Position numbers and translations under genes: made by a program. 24,587 nucleotides of DNA, from contig JAZQQG010000009.1 of assembly GCA_045628945.1 (NCBI GenBank), positions 1 to 24,587 of the forward strand, written 5' to 3'. Of this stretch, positions 1 to 7,529 are shown in pieces (the first letter of the stretch is position 1; each line of letters begins with the position of its first letter). This stretch comes from RGIG4034 sp045628945. Lineage in GTDB: Bacteria > Bacillota > Clostridia > Lachnospirales > Lachnospiraceae. A model generated the notes under the pieces. It did not search any database. It had not been told where the DNA came from and saw only the letters and a program-made list of their open reading frames with translations.

Positions 1-136
1 GTGAAGCCCCCCTCAAGATGAGATATCCAATGACTTGATCATGTAAGACCCCTCGGAGACGACGAGGTAGATAGGGCCAGAGTGTAAGTGCAGTAATGCA
101 TTCAGCGGATGGTCACTAATCGGTCGAGTGCTTCAC
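1..136 (+). rRNA. 23S ribosomal RNA, 3' end (partial)
   Basis: The first ~136 bases match the conserved 3' end of bacterial 23S rRNA, including the AGATATCC, TAAGACCCCT and GGTCACTAATCGGTCGAG segments close to the mature 3' terminus. The 5' part lies outside the window. The exact end (about 136) is estimated from where conserved sequence stops, just before a hairpin. Small open frames crossing this region are not genes. Confidence 0.95.
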
Positions 137-138
137 CA

Positions 139-187
139 AAAAACTTGACTGCGTCAAGTTTTTGAGAGATTTCCTCACAGAAATCTC
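139..187 (+). other. Two adjacent perfect hairpins directly after 23S rRNA
   Basis: An 11-bp perfect stem (139-149 with 153-163, 3-nt loop) ends in a short T run. It is followed at once by an 8-bp perfect stem (166-173 with 180-187). They sit where the 23S transcript leaves the mature rRNA, so they may be processing sites or a weak terminator/attenuator before the tRNAs. The rest of the spacer to 314 contains no gene that I can see, and in particular no 5S rRNA. Function is inferred; the stems are seen directly. Confidence 0.6.
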
Positions 188-314
188 CCAGAGACTGGCA
201 AGAGAAGTCAAACGGATAGTGTAGAGATGTTATTCCAAGGAAGAGATTCCAAAGTGATATGAGAGATTTGATGTTCGGTTTTGAAGGTACAAACAAGTAC
301 TTTCAGATCAACTT

Positions 315-386
315 TCCTCGATAGCTCAATGGTAGAGCACTCGGCTGTTAACCGAGTTGTTGCAGGTTCGAGCCCTGCTCGGGGAG
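315..386 (+). tRNA. tRNA-Asn (anticodon GTT)
   Basis: A complete cloverleaf is visible: acceptor stem TCCTCGA paired with TCGGGGA, D arm GCTC...GAGC, anticodon stem CTCGG/CCGAG with GTT at 347-349, and T arm GCAGG-TTCGAGC-CCTGC. The discriminator base is G386. CCA is not encoded, so it must be added after transcription. It is probably co-transcribed with the upstream 23S gene, since no terminator-promoter pair clearly separates them. Confidence 0.97.
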
Positions 387-515
387 CGAGGTAACTAAGA
401 GCCTCTAAGTCGATTAAGAACATCGACTAAGACGCTCTAAGTTCCCGAGAATTTCTTACGAAATTCTCACAAGGTAACCAATCCTTCCTAAGAGATTCCC
501 TGGGAATCCCGATTT
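387..515 (+). repeat. Inter-tRNA spacer with three perfect inverted repeats
   Basis: The spacer between tRNA-Asn and tRNA-Glu contains three separate perfect inverted repeats: 408-414/422-428 (7 bp), 447-455/460-468 (9 bp, 4-nt loop) and 494-500/502-508 (7 bp around one base). None has a T-tract, so they do not look like terminators. Pre-tRNA processing structures are the most natural reading, but this is inference. Confidence 0.5.
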
Positions 516-587
516 GGCTCCGTGGTCAAGCGGTCAAGACATCGCCCTTTCACGGCGGTAACACGGGTTCGATTCCCGTCGGAGTCA
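516..587 (+). tRNA. tRNA-Glu (anticodon TTC)
   Basis: Cloverleaf with acceptor GGCTCCG/CGGAGTC (one G-T pair), a 7-nt anticodon loop with TTC at 549-551, T arm with GGTTCGATTCC, and discriminator A587. CCA is not encoded. It is the second tRNA of the array following 23S rRNA, separated from tRNA-Cys by only six bases. Confidence 0.96.
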
Positions 588-593
588 CGATAT

Positions 594-664
594 GGCGAGT
601 TAGCCAAGTGGTAAGGCGTGGGTCTGCAACACCCTGATCGCCGGTTCAAATCCGGCACTCGCCT
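594..664 (+). tRNA. tRNA-Cys (anticodon GCA)
   Basis: Cloverleaf with acceptor GGCGAGT/ACTCGCC, anticodon GCA at 626-628, T arm CCGGTTCAAATCCGG, and discriminator T664 followed by no encoded CCA. Last gene of the rRNA/tRNA transcript; an intrinsic terminator follows within 15 bases. Confidence 0.96.
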
Positions 665-676
665 CTCAAGAATGAT

Positions 677-704
677 AGAAGAAGCTTAGGCTTCTTCTTT
701 TTTT
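677..704 (+). terminator. Intrinsic terminator of the rRNA/tRNA operon
   Basis: A perfect 9-bp stem (677-685 with 690-698, TTAG loop) is followed by a run of T. It is the only strong terminator between the 23S gene and the next coding gene, so it marks the end of the rRNA-tRNA transcript. Confidence 0.9.
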
Positions 705-731
705 GTATGGTGTTCATTATTGTGTTATAAT
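703..731 (+). promoter_or_regulatory. Probable sigma-A promoter for the polysaccharide gene
   Basis: TTGTAT (703-708) and a consensus TATAAT (726-731) are separated by exactly 17 bases, with an extended -10 TGT just before the -10 box. The -35 overlaps the T-tail of the preceding terminator. Transcription would start near 738, leaving a short leader before the AGGAGG site at 753-758. This also argues that the gene starts at 765 rather than at an upstream ATG at 720, which lies before the expected start of the mRNA. Confidence 0.7.
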
Positions 732-764
732 TATTTTACAGGTATATCATATAGGAGGTTAGTT

Positions 765-2294
765 ATGACTGAAAAAATTCGTATGCTTATTTCCGGCATT
801 GATTCGTGTCATGATTTTCAGAAAAGATTGCTAGAAAAAATAGACGAAAAGATTCATTTTGATTCATGTATTATTATCATGAAAAATGCGGATAATACGG
901 ATCATATTTGCGATGAACGTGTAAAAATATATGATTATAATATTTTAAATAAGAATCAATATTGTCATTTTTACAATATTAATGAGTTGATTCCGTTAGA
1001 TAAAACAATACTGAAAGCAATGGAACCTTATTTTGAAACTTCATTGCATTCTTTGTTAAGGAATTATGATCATGATTTATATACTTTCGATGAAGCAAAA
1101 GATAAGTATTTGGATCATCTTCGATTTTGGAATCACCAATTTGCCTCTGGGGAAATAAACTTTGTGCTAATTACTAGTGTTCCTCATCAATGTCATAATT
1201 ATATAATATATGCATTGGCTAAAATATATGGAGTTAAAATTCGCTTTTTTTTGAAAAATAGTATTGCGAATCGTAATTTGCCCCTAGACAATTTGGACGG
1301 TGAATTGACAAAGGTATCTGAAACCTATCATCAGCTTTGTGAAGAGGCTACCAATATTGAATTGGCTCCGGATGTTGAAGAATATTATCAAATTATGAAA
1401 AAAAGAGATGTTCTTAATGAAGTCTCAATGATTAACGGAGGTACAACAAAAAAAGGATTATCGAATCGTGCGAAAGAACAATATTACCGTTTTTTCACTC
1501 TGAGTGGAAGATGGAATAATAATAAGAGTCATATTAAGCATCTTATTACAGATCGGTTCGTAAAGCATGATAAATCGTTAGCTGAATGGCATAGATCGGA
1601 ATTACAATATTATCATATACTCTATAAACGATTTAAAAATAAGCAGAAACAGTTCCGCGGAATAAAATATTATGAATCATTAGCGACAAGTGAGGTACAA
1701 GATGAGAAATATCTAGTATATTATCTGCACTATACTCCTGAAGCCACAACTATGCCGCAAGCAGGTGTATTTGCAGATCAAGAATTAGTTATTACTTTAT
1801 TAGACTATTATCTTGCAAAGTTAGGAATAAAACTTTATGTAAAGGAACATTATATTCAAGTCAAACGTCCGAAGTGGTTTTATGATAAATTATCAGCTCT
1901 ATCAAATACAAGATTAATTTCGTCAGGGATTGATTCTGTTAAACTAAGTTCAACTGCAATTGCGAGTGCAACTTGTGATGGAAGTATAATACAAGAATCT
2001 ATAATAAATAGTCGTCCTGTATTGGCATTTGGTACTGGAGCTTTTTCTTATGCGCCTGGTGTGTATCGGTGTGCTAATGGCGAAGATATTATTCGCAGCG
2101 TGAAAGAAATACTTAATGGAGTAACCATTGATCAGAATAATGTTCGTCGATATTTCAAAGCTTTTGAGATGAATACTGTTTTGGCAAAAACAGAAGTATC
2201 CGCATCTCTTACGGGAATGCCAACAATATCGGAAGAAGAATCTCTAAAAAATTTGGCGGATTATATTATTCAAGAAGTTCAGAGTGGATGCTGA
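765..2294 (+). CDS. Capsular/surface polysaccharide biosynthesis protein (putative glycosyltransferase-like)
   Basis: A 509-aa soluble protein. I chose ATG 765 because AGGAGG lies 6 bases upstream; an in-frame ATG at 720 has no ribosome binding site and precedes the likely transcription start. The C-terminal half has the signature of proteins annotated as capsular or surface polysaccharide biosynthesis: HYTPEATTMP at about 322-331, then an LYVKEH segment near 357-362, and a late GSIIQESI...RPVLAFG stretch near 406-423 that resembles the nucleotide-sugar-side motif of GT-B-like enzymes. The N-terminal half (1-230) is not recognisable to me and may bind acceptor. No signal peptide or membrane segment is seen, so it should act on the cytoplasmic face. 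Composition is strikingly AT-rich against the later housekeeping genes, suggesting acquisition. It stands 182 bp upstream of the acylation cluster and may supply the sugar context for it. Enzymatic specificity is unknown. Confidence 0.7.
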   Translation: MTEKIRMLISGIDSCHDFQKRLLEKIDEKIHFDSCIIIMKNADNTDHICDERVKIYDYNILNKNQYCHFYNINELIPLDKTILKAMEPYFETSLHSLLRNYDHDLYTFDEAKDKYLDHLRFWNHQFASGEINFVLITSVPHQCHNYIIYALAKIYGVKIRFFLKNSIANRNLPLDNLDGELTKVSETYHQLCEEATNIELAPDVEEYYQIMKKRDVLNEVSMINGGTTKKGLSNRAKEQYYRFFTLSGRWNNNKSHIKHLITDRFVKHDKSLAEWHRSELQYYHILYKRFKNKQKQFRGIKYYESLATSEVQDEKYLVYYLHYTPEATTMPQAGVFADQELVITLLDYYLAKLGIKLYVKEHYIQVKRPKWFYDKLSALSNTRLISSGIDSVKLSSTAIASATCDGSIIQESIINSRPVLAFGTGAFSYAPGVYRCANGEDIIRSVKEILNGVTIDQNNVRRYFKAFEMNTVLAKTEVSASLTGMPTISEEESLKNLADYIIQEVQSGC

Positions 2295-2391
2295 TAGCTA
2301 AACGGAGGGGAAGTTAAATAGCCCCGTAATATTCATATCGATGTTGCTTAAGCACTATGACAAACTTATCTCTCTGTTTATATAACGTGTT

Positions 2392-2422
2392 TTGACATTT
2401 TACTTTTGAGCCCAAACATGAT
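2392..2422 (+). promoter_or_regulatory. Possible promoter upstream of the acylation cluster
   Basis: In the 182-bp gap after the polysaccharide gene a perfect TTGACA (2392-2397) is followed 19 bases later by CATGAT (2417-2422). A consensus TATAAT also occurs at 2452-2457 but has no good -35. The 2477 gene's ribosome binding site (GAGGT, 2466-2470) follows. A weak GGGG...CCCC inverted repeat occurs near 2307-2325 but lacks a T-tract. I cannot decide which box is used. Confidence 0.35.
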
Positions 2423-2476
2423 AGTATGAAGAAGGTATTAACCTTTTATCTTATAATGTATAACCGAGGTAGATGA

Positions 2477-3793
2477 ATGAAAGATTGTCAGATTGTTGGA
2501 CAAGAAATTTATAGACTTGCGGACCAGATATTTCCCTATTGTAGAAGTATAACAGGGCAAGGTTTTCGTGACACCTTGAGAGACTTGAAAGAGTATATTG
2601 CGCAAGATTGTGACGTGGACTTTAAGGTATGTGAGGTTCCGAGTGGTTCTGCCGCTTTTGATTGGACGGTACCGAAAGAGTGGGTTATTCGAGATGCTTA
2701 TATTGAAGATGAGTGCGGGAATAAGATTGTAGATATGAAGGAAAATAATCTTCATGTATGTAGTTATTCGATTCCCGTAGATGAGTGGGTGGACTTAGAT
2801 CAATTGAAGGAACACATCTATACACAGCCGGATCAAGAAGATGTAATTCCATATGTTTCTTCCTACTATAAGGAACGTTATGGCTTTTGCATGAGTGAGA
2901 ACCAGAAGAGATCTCTTAAGCCGGGCAAATATCATATGTATGTTGACAGTGAGTTGATTGATGGAAGCCTGACATATGGCGAGATTGTGATTCCTGGCGA
3001 ATCGGACAAGGAAGTCTTTTTTTCTACATACTGTTGTCATCCTTCAATGGCAAATAATGAATGTTCCGGTCCGGTTTTGTCCGCTGCGTTGGTAAAATAC
3101 GTAGCTCAGATGAAAGACAGAAGATATACCTATCGTTTTGTTTATATTCCGGAAACAATAGGCTCCATTACCTATCTAAGCCGAGAAGGGCAATTGCCAC
3201 ATCTGAAGGAAAAGATGATTGCAGGATTTAATTTATCCTGTGTAGGAGACGATCGAGATTATTCTATTGTAGAATCTCGCTATGCAGATACGTTAGCAGA
3301 TAGAGTACTTAAAAATGCACTTCGTTTTCAAACCCTTGAGAAAGGGTATTCAACCTATTCTTATTTATTCAGAGGTTCTGATGAGAGACAATATAATGCT
3401 CCGGGTGTAGAACTTCCGGTCGTGTGTTTCTGTAGAAGTAAGTTTGGAGAGTACCCGGAATACCATACCTCCGCAGATGATATGTCTGTAGTAAGCCCAG
3501 AAGGTTTTCAAGGAAGCTATGAGGTAATGACGTCTGTTATTGACTCGTTGGAGCACAATTGTAATTACAGAATTAAGGTTTTGTGCGAACCACAGCTTGG
3601 AAAAAGAGGATTATATCCAACCGTCAGTCGAAAGGGCATATATTCTTCCATTAAAGCAATGGTGGACTTCATCACATATGCAGACGGAAAAAATGATTTG
3701 ATACAGATAAGTGAAATAACAGGGTTTCCGGTAAGTATATTGTATGAAGTAGTACAAAAATTGATTGAGAATAATCTCCTAGAAAGAGTTTGA
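2477..3793 (+). CDS. DUF4910/DUF2172 aminopeptidase-like protein with C-terminal winged helix
   Basis: A 438-aa protein resembling the aminopeptidase-like family (DUF2172/DUF4910, M28-peptidase fold) often found in surface-glycan gene clusters. The N-terminal IYRLADQIFPYCRSITGQG (11-29) is typical of this family. The metallopeptidase-like core has CCHPSMANNECSGP (186-199), PETIGS (225-230) and EYHTSADD (328-335), with H188, E226 and H330 as likely metal or catalytic residues. The last ~65 residues look like a winged-helix domain. What such proteins do in glycan loci is not established; they may remove an amino acid or amide from an intermediate, or assist transfer. It is the first gene of a dense seven-gene set, with the next start 7 bases after its stop. 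No signal peptide, so cytoplasmic. Family confident, reaction unknown. Confidence 0.8.
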   Translation: MKDCQIVGQEIYRLADQIFPYCRSITGQGFRDTLRDLKEYIAQDCDVDFKVCEVPSGSAAFDWTVPKEWVIRDAYIEDECGNKIVDMKENNLHVCSYSIPVDEWVDLDQLKEHIYTQPDQEDVIPYVSSYYKERYGFCMSENQKRSLKPGKYHMYVDSELIDGSLTYGEIVIPGESDKEVFFSTYCCHPSMANNECSGPVLSAALVKYVAQMKDRRYTYRFVYIPETIGSITYLSREGQLPHLKEKMIAGFNLSCVGDDRDYSIVESRYADTLADRVLKNALRFQTLEKGYSTYSYLFRGSDERQYNAPGVELPVVCFCRSKFGEYPEYHTSADDMSVVSPEGFQGSYEVMTSVIDSLEHNCNYRIKVLCEPQLGKRGLYPTVSRKGIYSSIKAMVDFITYADGKNDLIQISEITGFPVSILYEVVQKLIENNLLERV

Positions 3794-3799
3794 TAAGGT

Positions 3800-5218
3800 A
3801 TGGACGATTTTTCGAAAAAGATAACAGAGAAGTTAATGTTGAGAGAGGATACATCCCCTTGTGTATTTGAGACATTAACCGGTAGGCAATGGACGAGTGC
3901 TGATTTTGCAAGCGTGGTGTATGCGTTGGCAGATTTGCTTGAAAAGGATTTTTCCAAGGAAATACTGGTATGTGAAGACAACTGTGCGGAATTGATGTTT
4001 TTATATTTCGCAGGAATGTTCGCAGGGAAGGTAATTATACCGATTGATCCTGAAAAGGAACAAGGTGAGGTAGAGCATATTTGTCAGATTCATCCAGAGG
4101 CAGACTATCTTAAGAGAGGTGAACTTGCTGAACTTGTCAAAAAGTTGAACTACAGCGCATTCCCGAATCGGTTAGATTGGAACGAAGTAGATATGGATTC
4201 TCTTTTTCTGATCACCTACACTTCCGGAAGTACTGGAGAGCCAAAAGGCGTAATGCATACAGCTGGCAACCTATTTGCAACAGCGGACTCTTTCGCAGAA
4301 TCGTTGGAGTACTCGTCTGCAATTCGGATGGGGCATTGTATGCCGATGACATATATGGCGGGGATTCTTAATACCTTGTTGATGCCGTATTATGTTGGAG
4401 GTTGTACCGTAATCCTGCCTCGATTCTCTATGAAATATGCATTTGATTTCTGGAAAACGATACAATCTGCACAAGTAGATACTATCTGGCTTTCTCCTAC
4501 GATGCTTCGCATAGTGAATATGTTGGATAAAAAGGGCATGATGCGTGAGTATTTCCATGCTTGTGACATGAAAATTAGCATTGGAACGGCTCCTTTGGAT
4601 AAGAATCTGCGTGAAGATTTCGAAGCAAAATATGGGATCCGTTTATATCAGAGCTACGGATTATCGGAAACATTGTTTATTTCTACGGAGGTTCCTTCGG
4701 ACGAGGGTTCTGGAAATACGGTAGGAAAATTACTGCGAGGCGTTGATTTAGTGTTTGCTTCGGATGGAGAGATCCTGTTAGATGTTCCGTGGATGTTTTT
4801 AGGATATACGAACGTAGATACCTCACCTTATATGAACGGAAAAAGATATTTGACAGGAGATCTGGGCAAGTATGAGGGAGAGAAACTGACGATTACCGGA
4901 CGAAAGAAGGAGTTAATCGTTAGGGGTGGATATAATATTAATCCCCGAGATATAGAGAAATGTGTTTTAGAACAAGGAATAGCAACCGAGTGTGCAGTAA
5001 TTTCTGTTGTGATGAAGGGGGAGGAAGCAATCGTTTGTTGTTTGGTTCCCGCGGAGGGCTTTGATGCATTGACCTGCAACGGAGTCGTGGTATCCACATT
5101 GGGCAAACATTGCCGTATTGATGTTTTTGAAAAGATGAAGTCTTTGCCGAAAAACTTGAATGGTAAAATCGACAAGTTGAAAATAAAAGAAGAGATGAGT
5201 AAAAAATATGGTTCTTAA
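3800..5218 (+). CDS. Acyl-adenylating ligase (AMP-dependent synthetase), probably loads the cluster ACP
   Basis: A 472-aa ANL-superfamily enzyme with all main motifs in order: phosphate-binding loop TSGSTGEPKG (141-150), YGLSET (286-291), TGD (352-354), the hinge GRKKELIVRGGYNINP (367-382) and the catalytic lysine K456 in NLNGKIDK. Such enzymes activate a carboxylic acid with ATP to an acyl-AMP and pass it to CoA or a phosphopantetheinyl carrier. Because an acyl carrier protein gene lies 1.3 kb downstream in the same transcript, ACP is the likely acceptor (inference). At 472 aa it is shorter than typical acyl-CoA synthetases because the N-terminal domain is trimmed (the phosphate loop starts at residue 141). 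The ribosome binding site is weak (AAGG), as expected for translational coupling to the preceding gene. Substrate acid cannot be read from the sequence. Confidence 0.88.
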   Translation: MDDFSKKITEKLMLREDTSPCVFETLTGRQWTSADFASVVYALADLLEKDFSKEILVCEDNCAELMFLYFAGMFAGKVIIPIDPEKEQGEVEHICQIHPEADYLKRGELAELVKKLNYSAFPNRLDWNEVDMDSLFLITYTSGSTGEPKGVMHTAGNLFATADSFAESLEYSSAIRMGHCMPMTYMAGILNTLLMPYYVGGCTVILPRFSMKYAFDFWKTIQSAQVDTIWLSPTMLRIVNMLDKKGMMREYFHACDMKISIGTAPLDKNLREDFEAKYGIRLYQSYGLSETLFISTEVPSDEGSGNTVGKLLRGVDLVFASDGEILLDVPWMFLGYTNVDTSPYMNGKRYLTGDLGKYEGEKLTITGRKKELIVRGGYNINPRDIEKCVLEQGIATECAVISVVMKGEEAIVCCLVPAEGFDALTCNGVVVSTLGKHCRIDVFEKMKSLPKNLNGKIDKLKIKEEMSKKYGS

Positions 5219-5825
5219 ACTTGATCATGTTTCTTTTTCCTGTGGCATCGGTGATGCGTACGAAGAGCGAATTCCTCGAGGGTACCAGAAAAAGTTTGCA
5301 GAATATGACTTGCCAAATATTGCCTGTAAAGCAGATTTTCTTGAGTTAAAGAGTCCATGGCATAACATTTTTATGTATGACGGTGGCGAGGAAAGTATTC
5401 CTGTTGAAGTGACTCAGTATCCGCAGGTAATTCAAGCAATCAGCGATATCACGGTAAATGGAAGGACCATTCTGTGGCCGGTAGTGGATAGGGAAGCGGC
5501 AGTTGAATTGTTTACAGCATTAGGGGGAAAAGGACAAGAGGACTTGTCAGAAGTTGTTTTCAAACCCTTTCTTGATAAAGAGCCTTTTACAATCCGATTT
5601 GTAGTGTCTGAAAACATAAGCAAGTCTGTGTTAGACATGAATGGATATACTTCCATTGGGTTGTTTGTTGATAATGTCTTTCGTGAGATTAAAAAATTAG
5701 CAGACAAGAATTATATGGTAACGGAAATGAATTCTCTGACGGTTGCCGGTAAAAAGATGGATATTGGATTTGTTCGTGGCAAAAACGGAGAGATTGTTGA
5801 ATTGATATCATTGTCAAAATCCTAG
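5208..5825 (+). CDS. VOC-superfamily (glyoxalase-like) protein
   Basis: A 205-aa protein that begins LDHVSFSCG and ends with a GEIVELI segment, both hallmarks of vicinal-oxygen-chelate (glyoxalase/bleomycin-resistance) domains. Length suggests two βαβββ modules, one in each half; the middle is divergent. VOC enzymes use a divalent metal to isomerise, epimerise or cleave small oxoacids or thioesters. It overlaps the ligase gene by 11 bases, so the two are translationally coupled and likely act on the same intermediate. An epimerase or isomerase role on the acyl group is a guess. Metal ligands are not obvious apart from H7 and a terminal Glu. Confidence 0.6.
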   Translation: MVLKLDHVSFSCGIGDAYEERIPRGYQKKFAEYDLPNIACKADFLELKSPWHNIFMYDGGEESIPVEVTQYPQVIQAISDITVNGRTILWPVVDREAAVELFTALGGKGQEDLSEVVFKPFLDKEPFTIRFVVSENISKSVLDMNGYTSIGLFVDNVFREIKKLADKNYMVTEMNSLTVAGKKMDIGFVRGKNGEIVELISLSKS

Positions 5826-5837
5826 AGGGGGTTTGTT

Positions 5838-6491
5838 ATGAAGATAATAGATCTTAGCTATACGATCGATGAAAGTTGTATGACTTGTGGCACACCTTGG
5901 CATGTTAATGTTCAGTTAAATCATTTAGGAAAAATTGGTGAAGTTGGGCGGAACACGCATAGCATTTTGCTCGGAAGTCATACGGGTACACATATGGATG
6001 CTCCAATGCATTTCTTTGATGGAGAACCGGGAATTGACCAAGCGGATCTTGAAAAAATATGCGGCGCTTGTAGCATTGTTGATATGACTCATATTGGTCC
6101 CGACGGCATAGTAAACAAAGAGGATGTTCAGGGCCTCATGGTAACAGAGCGAATGTTATTCAGATTCGATTGGTTCAAACATTGGCAGCAAGAAGACTTT
6201 TATAAATCATTTCCTTATTTTACGATCGAGGCGGCTGAGTATTTGGTTGAACAGGGAATGAAAGTTATTGCATTGGATACGCCGTCACCGGACTGTGGAA
6301 GTGCAATTGGTGAGTTGGATGATTCACCGGTTCATAAGCTATTTCTAAAGAGTGACGTGACCATTATCGAATATTTAACCAATACAGATCAATTGGTAAA
6401 AGACAAGAAATATGAGTTGATTGCATTACCTTTAAAGTTAAAGGATTGTGATGGTTCACCGGCACGAGTAATTATGTTGGAGGTTGAATAG
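5838..6491 (+). CDS. Cyclase-family metal-dependent hydrolase (KynB-like, PF04199)
   Basis: A 217-aa protein with the cyclase-family metal motif SHTGTHMDAPMHF (47-59), in which H48, H52, D54 and H58 match the metal ligands and catalytic residues of arylformamidase-type (KynB) enzymes. The family hydrolyses formamides, lactones or cyclic amides, and some members cyclise or dehydrate polyketide-like intermediates. A good ribosome binding site (GAGGGGG) precedes the ATG. The tryptophan-degradation context of KynB is absent, so formylkynurenine is unlikely as substrate. In this cluster it may open or close a lactone or lactam of the acyl precursor (inference). Soluble, cytoplasmic. Confidence 0.82.
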   Translation: MKIIDLSYTIDESCMTCGTPWHVNVQLNHLGKIGEVGRNTHSILLGSHTGTHMDAPMHFFDGEPGIDQADLEKICGACSIVDMTHIGPDGIVNKEDVQGLMVTERMLFRFDWFKHWQQEDFYKSFPYFTIEAAEYLVEQGMKVIALDTPSPDCGSAIGELDDSPVHKLFLKSDVTIIEYLTNTDQLVKDKKYELIALPLKLKDCDGSPARVIMLEVE

Positions 6492-6737
6492 ATGAATTAT
6501 TTTGAGTGGGTAATGAATTGGTTCCAGGAAAATGGCAATGTGGATCCTGAAGAATTGAAGCAACATCTGGATGATAATTTTTTTCAGTTAGAGTATATTG
6601 ATTCTTTCGCTTTTATCTTATTGATGGGAGCCGTCGAAGAGGAATTAGGAATCGTATTTGATAATGATAGATTTCAGGATAGATGCTTTTCTACAATAAA
6701 TGGTTTCGTCCATGCGCTTGAGACTGCTAAGAAATAG
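6492..6737 (+). CDS. Acyl carrier protein (stand-alone carrier of the cluster)
   Basis: An 81-aa acidic protein of normal ACP length, with IDSFAFILLMGAVEEELGI (36-54). S38 is the expected phosphopantetheine attachment serine, in DSF instead of the commoner DSL, and is followed by the helix-II pattern. The start ATG follows the stop of the cyclase gene with no gap, implying coupled translation. It would need a phosphopantetheinyl transferase encoded elsewhere. This is not the housekeeping fatty-acid ACP, because no fab genes are near. Its place between an acyl ligase and an acyltransferase argues that the pathway works on carrier-bound intermediates. Confidence 0.87.
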   Translation: MNYFEWVMNWFQENGNVDPEELKQHLDDNFFQLEYIDSFAFILLMGAVEEELGIVFDNDRFQDRCFSTINGFVHALETAKK

Positions 6738-6755
6738 TGTTACCGGGGAGAAAGA

Positions 6756-7529
6756 ATGAAAGCAAATTACAATAAACAAGATATTGTGAGTGCATTATCT
6801 GCCGTAGGAATAGGAGAAGGTGACGATGTTTTCATCCACAGTAATCTCGGATTCTATGGGGTGTTAGAAGGGTGTAAGTCCGCAGACGATTTATGTTCGA
6901 CTTTTATCGAGGCGATTCGAGATGTGATTGGCGAAAATGGTACGATTATTTGTCCTACATTTTCCTACTCGTATTGCCATAATGAGGTATATAACCCGAC
7001 AACAACCGGTACCACATGTGGAATGCTTTCGGAATACCTGATTCGAAACTATCCTCAGAATAGAACGTTGGACCCCAATTTTAGTGTTTGTGGTTTAGGC
7101 GGTCGAATGGAAGAATATAAGTCTTGTAATATCCATGAGGCATTTGGCAAAGATTGTTTTTTTGAGAGATTCATGAGTCATAACGGTAAAATCTTGTGCC
7201 TTAATTTTGATGCCGGGTCCACTTTCGTACATTATATTGAGCGGGCTAATAATGTTTCGTATCGATATAATAAAGCGTTTAATGGGCAAACGGTGGTTGC
7301 AGATCGGATGTATCGTGACTACGCGGTTCATTTTGTGTTTGAGGGAGAAGATGACGGACCTTGCATGGAGCGTGTCGATGAACTTTGCAGAGCGAATGCG
7401 ATATGCAAAGAAACGACTTTGGGGCGCGGAACGGTTCTTGCTTCGCCGTCAAAAAAATATTTTGAATTCTTTAGTAAATTATTAGTGGATAGACCCAGAG
7501 TGCTTTGTAAGAGGGAGATGATTGAATAG
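6756..7529 (+). CDS. AAC(3)-family N-acyltransferase
   Basis: A 257-aa member of the aminoglycoside 3-N-acetyltransferase family (Antibiotic_NAT, PF02522). Supporting segments are FIHSNLGFYG (26-35, family HSS-like), GTIICPTFSY (62-71), DPNFSVCGLG (106-115) and VHYIERANNVSYRY (158-171), where H159/E162 match the conserved catalytic neighbourhood. Classical members acetylate aminoglycosides from acetyl-CoA. Chromosomal members in glycan or antibiotic-like clusters acylate amino sugars. Placed just after the ACP, it most plausibly transfers the ACP-bound acyl group to an amine (inference); drug resistance should not be assumed. Ribosome binding site GGGGAG precedes the start. Its stop overlaps the next start by one base. 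Confidence 0.82.
   Translation: MKANYNKQDIVSALSAVGIGEGDDVFIHSNLGFYGVLEGCKSADDLCSTFIEAIRDVIGENGTIICPTFSYSYCHNEVYNPTTTGTTCGMLSEYLIRNYPQNRTLDPNFSVCGLGGRMEEYKSCNIHEAFGKDCFFERFMSHNGKILCLNFDAGSTFVHYIERANNVSYRYNKAFNGQTVVADRMYRDYAVHFVFEGEDDGPCMERVDELCRANAICKETTLGRGTVLASPSKKYFEFFSKLLVDRPRVLCKREMIE

Noticed and set aside
102..423. Minus-strand open frames across the 23S end and tRNA-Asn
   Set aside because: They lie on conserved RNA genes and have no ribosome binding site; one is the well-known spurious peptide arising from tRNA sequence.
2295..2476. Intrinsic terminator after the polysaccharide gene
   Set aside because: The GGGG...CCCC repeat has a long loop and no T-tract, so I do not claim a terminator there.
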